Assembly (NCBI RefSeq): GCF_000315625.1
Contig: NW_005434673.1
Location: forward strand, 62,001 to 126,000
Direction of reading: 5' to 3'
Length of the DNA stretch: 64,000 bases
Source: Guillardia theta CCMP2712
Lineage: Eukaryota; Cryptophyceae; Pyrenomonadales; Geminigeraceae
Shown: one piece after another, positions 59,601 to 64,000 of the stretch
Layout: each line of letters starts with the position of its first letter
Position numbering within the stretch: position 1 is the stretch's first letter
Notes under the pieces: generated by a model
Database searches by the model: none
Told to the model about the DNA's origin: nothing
The model's input: the letters and a program-made list of their open reading frames with translations, nothing else
Program-made: the position numbers and the translations under genes

Positions 59601-62600
59601 TGGCATGACACTGCCGTCTCCGACGTCCACGCCGTGCTCTCGCTACCGCTACCGGCTATCCTTGTCTTGTCGCTATTCATTGCGATACCTAGGCCCTGAC
59701 CATGGATCGTTACTTGTATGCTTCCCGTCGCCGCCTTGTTCGCTCTACGGATGCTGCTTATCGTCGCTCTATCGTTGGATAATGCTTGCGTCGTCGTCCC
59801 TGCTGCCCCTGTCCCTACTGTCACCACAGCCCCTGCTGAAGCCCCGCTGGCCGATGCAGCCCTGCAGGTCACTGCCGTCTCTGACTGCCAGGTCGACTCC
59901 GGTATGCTGGTGGCTCCTACCCGACCCCTGGATGACAAGTCCATCAGACCCAGGCCCGATCCCCAGATCGTCACTTGCATCGACCCTGATCCAGCTGTAT
60001 TCATCCTCTCTGCTGCCGTCAGCGTGACCCTATCGCTCGATACAGCCCCTGTCAAGGACCCTCCCTGCCCTCCCGTCGTCACCGATGCTCGGAGGCTCGA
60101 GCCCGTGCTGGCTGATGCCAAGCATACGACGCTTGTCTCTCCTACCCAGTCTGTGGCTGAGCAAGCAGATGCCTGTATACGGCCGACCGACGATGCCTGT
60201 CCGCTCCCAAGCCCTGCACAGTGTAGGGTGACGCTTGCACTCCCTGTGCTGGCCCTGTTGCCCGGCTCGGCTGTGCTCATGGTTGCGAGGTCGGTCGAGT
60301 ACATGGCAGTGCTGCTTGCGGCTGTCTCCAGTATTGTCAAGGTGACCTGTGCGCTGGAGCCCCTTGATTGTCCTGCTCTACAGATGACGGCCGAGTCTGA
60401 TAGCCACTCCGATCCCTCGCATGAGCTGTGCCCTGCTCGCACCGTCGGGCTTCTGTCTGAGCTCCCAAGCTGTCCTCCGACTACAGTGACGTGTGCCGAC
60501 CCTGTGGCTGCCTGGTTTGATCTGCCCAGCCATGAGCTCACCGCCCCCTCGTCCCACGACAGTTGCTCCGTCACGCTTCCGACAGACCCTACGGATGTCA
60601 AGGAGACATGGTGACTTCTGCTCGCCCCCGCCGTGCCCCTGCATCGTATCGAGGTCTCTGATTCCCAGTCAGTGCTTGTACATGCGGACACGCCTAGCCT
60701 CCCTTGCGGTGATGACATCGCGGAAGACAGCCCTGATCCTTGTACCGTCATGCTCACAGACCCTGTACCTGCGCCGTTGTGTACACGCACCGAGCTCGTC
60801 TGGCTAGCTCCTGAGCTCCAAGCTTCTGTGATGGTGGCTACAGCCTCACCCACGGTCAACGCCAGCGATTTGCTTTCGCCTGATCCTCCCGACAGCCTGC
60901 AAGCTACCGCACTCTCCGACATCCATGATGTGCTCTCTGCGGCTGTTGACCCGGACTGTCCCCTCCCTGTCAGGGACACTGTCCCAAGCCCTAGTCCAGT
61001 CACAGTCACAAGCCCCGAGCCAGTGCTGCGTGCGTTGACGCTCGCCCTCCGCAAGCTTCCTCCGTCCCAGGTGATCGCCTCGGAGACGCTTCTTCCTGCT
61101 ACCCCGCCTACGGTCAATGTAGCCCCGGATGATCTTGCCGGGCCAAGACCGCTCGCATGACACGTCAGGCTCGACTCCGACTGCCATGCTGTAGCTTGAC
61201 AAGCCGTCATGACCGACGCCGACAAGCTCTGGCTTGACAACCCGTATCCCTTGCCTAGCAACCTAACCGTAACATAAGCTGAGGGCTGATTGGACACGAC
61301 AGCGCCTGAAACATCCACACGATCATACGACACCAGGTCCGATCCCGTCCCGACCAGACTAGTGATAGTAAGCACGATCTGCCCGCATGCTCCTCCCCTC
61401 TCCTGCTGCCTGCTGGCATGACACTGCCGTCTCCGACGTCCACGCCGTGCTCTCGCTCCCCGTGCCCCCGCCCCGCCCTTGACCTGACCCCTCGTACCTC
61501 CCCAGCCCTGCCCCGTACACCGTCACTCCCGTCGACCCCGTCCCGGCCCTGTTCCCGCCCTCCCTTACCCCGCTCGCCCCCGCCCCGTCTGCCGAGATCG
61601 CCTCCGTCCCCGTGCCTCCGCTCCCGCCCCCTCCTGCCGTCACCCCTACCCGCATGCTCCTCCCCTCTCCTGCTGCCTGCTGGCATGACACTGCCGTCTC
61701 CGACGTCCACGCCGTGCTCTCGCTACCGCTACCGGCTATCCTTGTCTTGTCGCTATTCATTGCGATACCTAGGCCCTGACCATGGATCGTTACTTGTATG
61801 CTTCCCGTCGCCGCCTTGTTCGCTCTACTGATGCTGCTTATCGTCGCTCTATCGTTGGATAATGCTTGCATCGTCGTCCCTGCTGCCCCTGTCCCTACTG
61901 TCACCACAGCCCCTGCTCATGCCGCGCTGGCCGATGCAGCCCTGCAGGTCACTGCCGTCTCTGACTGCCAGGTCGACTCCGGTATGCTGGTGGCTCCTAC
62001 CCGACCCCTGGATGACAAGTCCATCAGACCCAGGCCCGATCCCCAGATCGTCACTTGCATCGACCCTGATCCAGCTGTATTCATCCTCTCTGCTGCCGTC
62101 AGCGTGACCCTATCGCTCGATACAGCCCCTGTCAAGGACCCTCCCTGCCCTCCCGTCGTCACCGATGCTCGGAGGCTCGAGCCCGTGCTGGCTGATGCCA
62201 AGCATACGACGCTTGTCACTCCTACCCAGTCTGTGGCTGAGCAAGCAGATGCCTGTATATGGCCGACCGACGATGCCTGTCCGCTCCCAAGCCCTGCACC
62301 GTGTAGGGTGACGCTTGCACTCCCTGTGCTGGCCCTGTTGCCCGGCTCGGCTGTGCTCATGGTTGCGAGGTCGGTCGAGTACATGGCAGTGCTGCTTGCG
62401 GCTGTCTCCAGTATTGTCAAGGTGACCTGCGCGCTGGAGCCACTTGATTGTCCTGCTCTACAGATGACGGCCGAGTCTGATAGCCACTCCGATCCCTCGC
62501 ATGAGCTGTGCCCTGCTCGCACCGTCGGGCTTCTGTCTGAGCTCCCAAGCTGTCCTCCGACTACAGTGACGTGTGCCGACCCTGTGACTGCTTGGTTTGA

Positions 62601-64000
62601 TCTGCCCAGCCATGAGCTCACCGCCCCCTCGTCCCACGACAGTTGCTCCGTCACGCTTCCGACAGACCCTACGGATGTCAAGGAGACATGGTGACTTCTG
62701 CTCGCCCCCGCCGTGCCCCTGCATCGTATCGAGGTCTCTGATTCCCAGTCAGTGCTTGTACATGCGGTCACGCCTAGCCTCCCTTGCGGTGATGCATTTC
62801 GCGGAAGACAGCCCTGATCCTTGTACCGTCATGCTCACAAGATCCTGTACCTGCGCCGTTGTGTACACGCACCGAGCTCGTCTGGGCTAGCTCCTGAGCT
62901 CCAAGCTTCTGNNNNNNNNNNNNNNNNNNNNNNNNNNNNNNNNNNNNNNNNNNNNNNNNNNNNNNNNNNNNNNNNNNNNNNNNNNNNNNNNNNNNNNNNN
63001 NNNNNNNNNNNCAAGCTACCGCACTCTCCGACATCCATGATGTGCTCTCTGCGGCTGTTGACCCGGACTGTCCCCTCCCTGTCAGGGACACTGTCCCAAG
63101 CCCTAGTCCCGTCACAGTCACAAGCCCCGAGCCAGTGCTGCCTGCGTTGACGCTCGCCCTCCGCAAGCTTCCTCCGTCCCAGGTGATCGCCTCGGAGACG
63201 CTTCCTCCTGCTACCCCGCCTACGGTCAACGTAGCCCCGGATGATCTTGCCGGGCCAAGACCGCTCGCATGACACGTCAGGCTCGACTCCGACTGCCATG
63301 CTGTAGCTTGACAAGCCGTCATGACCGACGCCGACAAGCTCTGGCTTGACAACCCGTATCCCTTGCCTAGCAACCTAACCGTAACATAAGCTGAGGGCTG
63401 ATTGGACACGACAGCGCCTGAAACATCCGCACGATCATACGACACCAGGTCCGAGCCCGTCCCGACCAGACTAGTGACAGTCAGCACGATCTGACCGCTT
63501 CCCAAACCACTCACACGCCACGACCCGACACACACCACACCCGTCTCCGACGTCCACGCCGTGCTCTCGCTCCCCGTGCCCCCGCCCCGCCCTTGACCTG
63601 ACCCCTCGTACCTCCCCAGCCCTGCCCCGTACACCGTCACTCCCGTCGACCCCGTCCCGGCCCTGTTCCCGCCCTCCCTTACCCCGCTCGCCCCCGCCCC
63701 GTCTGCCGAGATCGCCTCCGTCCCCGTGCCTCCGCTCCCGCCCCCTCCTGCCGTCACCCCTACCCGCATGCTCCTCCCCTCTCCTGCTGCCTGCTGGCAT
63801 GATAGGGACGTGTCGCTTTGCCAAGTTGTCACTTGATTTTCGGTTCCTCCTCGCCTTGTTCCTAATGTGTTATCATAAGTTCCATAATTGTTTCCCACGT
63901 AAATTATTTGTATGGCTGGAGTTGCAGGATTGTTTGAATTGATTGTTGTTGTGATGGTTGGCTGGTCGTAGGAGACTGAGAGGACCCTCGTTATTTCAGC
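38909..64000 (-). CDS. Giant polycystin-1-like REJ/GPS receptor (5' end beyond the window)
   Basis: One gene. Exons are 54,993 to the right edge, 54,943-47,645, 47,600-46,916, 46,866-46,839, 46,785-39,207 and 39,161-38,909. Every joint keeps the frame; for example IIG and STFGVF join across 54,992-54,944. Over 8,000 residues lie in the window. N to C they are IPT/TIG-like repeats, a Cys-rich insert, filamin-type repeats, a REJ-like region, GPS, about five membrane spans, then cytosolic galactose-binding-like domains with an IQ motif. This is the layout of polycystin-1 and REJ proteins up to TM5, but with no PLAT domain and no C-terminal channel half. It probably acts at the cell surface as a very long adhesion or mechanosensory receptor. 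The right-hand 5 kb is disturbed by a duplication, a stop and an N gap, so the true N-terminal repeat number is unknown. Confidence 0.85.
41780..43235 (-). other. GPS motif and about five membrane spans
   Basis: The GPS motif lies at about 43,205-43,095: CTYWDNRTNRWTGTGC, then CECFHLTEF, with the His-Leu/Thr cleavage triad intact. Span 1 follows at about 43,030-42,960 (VQLIIIFAMASIFALYFLAI), spans 2 and 3 at about 42,790-42,600, and spans 4 and 5 at about 41,980-41,780 (VTYFAYTLAVCFMAFCIYL and INVILTFIALFLL). Between spans 1 and 2, where polycystin-1 has a PLAT domain, there is only a short basic linker. Confidence 0.8.
43980..45700 (-). other. REJ-like region of the giant receptor
   Basis: Recurrent beta-sandwich units with the REJ/PKD-like cadence: DDVIIDATSSYGGGGRSMAF followed by TWGVL; LVPGATYVFVLRV; DDLALDASASDDPD followed by FTWNC; LLAPGYTYRFIVNAV. 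The position just N-terminal of the GPS motif is that of the REJ domain in polycystin-1 and sea urchin sperm receptors. Confidence 0.75.
45700..54300 (-). other. Filamin-type repeat array
   Basis: Some twenty or more units with the filamin/ABP280 pattern: TAGV-x-x-x-F-x-(I/L)-x-x-(K/R)-D-x-(F/Y)-GN, a strand, then GxYxISV and GSPF. Examples are AGVISSFYIQARDRFSNAIS, GVLKMFNLNMLDTFGNLI and AGVQSAFIILPKDLYGN. Each unit is about 100 residues. In an extracellular region such Ig-like repeats would form a long rod. Confidence 0.85.
54050..54560 (-). other. Cys-rich insert between IPT-like and filamin-type arrays
   Basis: About 150 residues with twelve or more Cys: CVSTNGCQIDLHRRCGANGC, then MSWAESNGFCEVLDAHLCS, GWWTSTTC, and LPVCCAN near the end. 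The spacing and WTSTTC resemble a C-type-lectin-like or other disulfide-bonded lectin fold, but I cannot name the family. Confidence 0.55.
56761..58590. repeat. In-frame internal duplication, copies 1,299 bp apart
   Basis: About 530 bp at 56,761-57,290 recur almost base for base at 58,060-58,590 (one visible change: GTGCAAGGG versus GTGCACGGG). The spacing of 1,299 bp is exactly 433 codons, so the reading frame of the IPT-like array is kept. The duplicated protein covers more than two repeats (from CELTVWTNVTSVMCKGG to GTASEETNWLS). Confidence 0.9.
59261..59644. repeat. 267-bp (89-codon) direct repeat within the IPT-like array
   Basis: CCCCGTGCCTCCGCTCCCGC and about 115 bp after it occur at 59,261 and again at 59,528, and further copies occur at 61,608 and about 63,722. 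The 267-bp step is one repeat unit in frame, so this marks one of the most recently copied units. Confidence 0.85.
59302..63480. repeat. 2,080-bp tandem duplication with broken second copy
   Basis: 59,302-61,381 recur at 61,382-63,480 with a constant offset of 2,080 bp up to the N gap (2,111 after it). Identity is very high. 2,080 is not a multiple of three, and the frame breaks at the junction near 61,381. The second copy has an in-frame TGA (plus-strand TCA at 61,917-61,919) where the first reads GCT TCA. Confidence 0.9.
62912..63011. other. Assembly gap, 100 N
   Basis: Exactly 100 N, the usual placeholder for a gap of unknown size. The first copy has only about 69 bp at the same place. 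Three one-base insertions relative to copy 1 lie just left of the gap, suggesting poor contig-end sequence. Confidence 0.95.

Larger units (their letters stand above)
54993..64000 (-). other. IPT/TIG-like Cys/Trp repeat array
   Basis: Some thirty units of about 80-90 residues with a constant core S-x-x-C/S-E-x-T-x-W-x-S-(D/E)-(T/S)-x-(V/L)-x-C, then hydrophobic strands and a Gly-rich turn (GxGLG or GxxFG). Examples are ASACSATDWVGETSVVCLA and AGSTACEQSEWFSQSSLAC. The GxxFG turn and Cys pair fit E-set/IPT domains. An unusual Cys-rich segment interrupts the array at about 56,420-56,620 (CSYLTQSTCSNRFLRIRNQ). The array reaches the right edge still in frame. Confidence 0.7.

Noticed and set aside
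59047-62694. Long plus-strand open frames rich in Pro, Ser and Ala opposite the giant gene
   Set aside because: They are antisense shadows of GC-rich repeat DNA; the minus-strand frame has the conserved Cys/Trp repeat pattern.

Overview
The window is nuclear DNA of a eukaryotic alga, most likely a cryptophyte close to Guillardia theta. That assignment is inference. It rests on dense genes with short GT-AG introns (about 40-220 nt), EsV-1-7 cysteine repeats, a signal peptide followed by a phenylalanine-led transit-like segment (the cryptophyte/stramenopile plastid-targeting style), a full-length FANCI, and a giant REJ/GPS receptor. No bacterial operons, tRNA or rRNA genes were recognised. The coding models were spliced by hand from reading frame and intron phase, so exon edges are proposals.

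Layout. 1.4-2.5 kb (-) a charged hypothetical protein; 3.0-3.3 kb (-) a possible tiny gene; 5.1-6.6 kb (-) an EsV-1-7 repeat protein; 8.2-8.7 kb (+) a probable mitochondrial hypothetical protein; 8.9-9.4 kb (-) a single lipoyl-domain protein; 10.9-13.7 kb (+) a PP2C phosphatase; 13.8-16.7 kb (-) a one-domain voltage-gated cation channel with PH and EF-hand parts; 17.7-18.2 kb (+) a weak hypothetical; 19.1-21.6 kb (+) a TPR/O-GlcNAc-transferase-like protein; 22.0-22.8 kb (-) a small SAP protein with a plastid-type leader; 23.5-24.2 kb (+) and 24.3-25.0 kb (-) conserved-looking hypotheticals; 25.3-30.3 kb (-) FANCI; 30.8-33.4 kb a head-to-head inverted pair of near-identical genes; 34.2-36.1 kb (+) a WD40 protein; 37.1-38.9 kb (+) TRM10 tRNA methyltransferase.

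From 38,909 to the right edge one giant minus-strand gene occupies about 25 kb and encodes more than 8,000 residues without reaching its start. From N to C it has IPT/TIG-like Cys/Trp repeats, a Cys-rich insert, a long filamin-type repeat array, a REJ-like region, a GPS autoproteolysis motif, about five membrane spans as in the front half of polycystin-1, and then a cytoplasmic tail with three galactose-binding (F5/8-type) domains and an IQ motif. This tail is the most novel architecture here. The N-terminal repeats contain recent DNA duplications. One (1,299-bp spacing) is in frame. The other (2,080 bp) is out of frame, carries a stop codon and a 100-N gap, and may be an assembly error.

Between genes, several 5' flanks hold blocks dense in ACCCCTA/GGGGTA-like words, while the convergent gene ends checked do not. 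These blocks are candidates for a shared promoter-associated sequence. The neighbouring genes show no evident common pathway.
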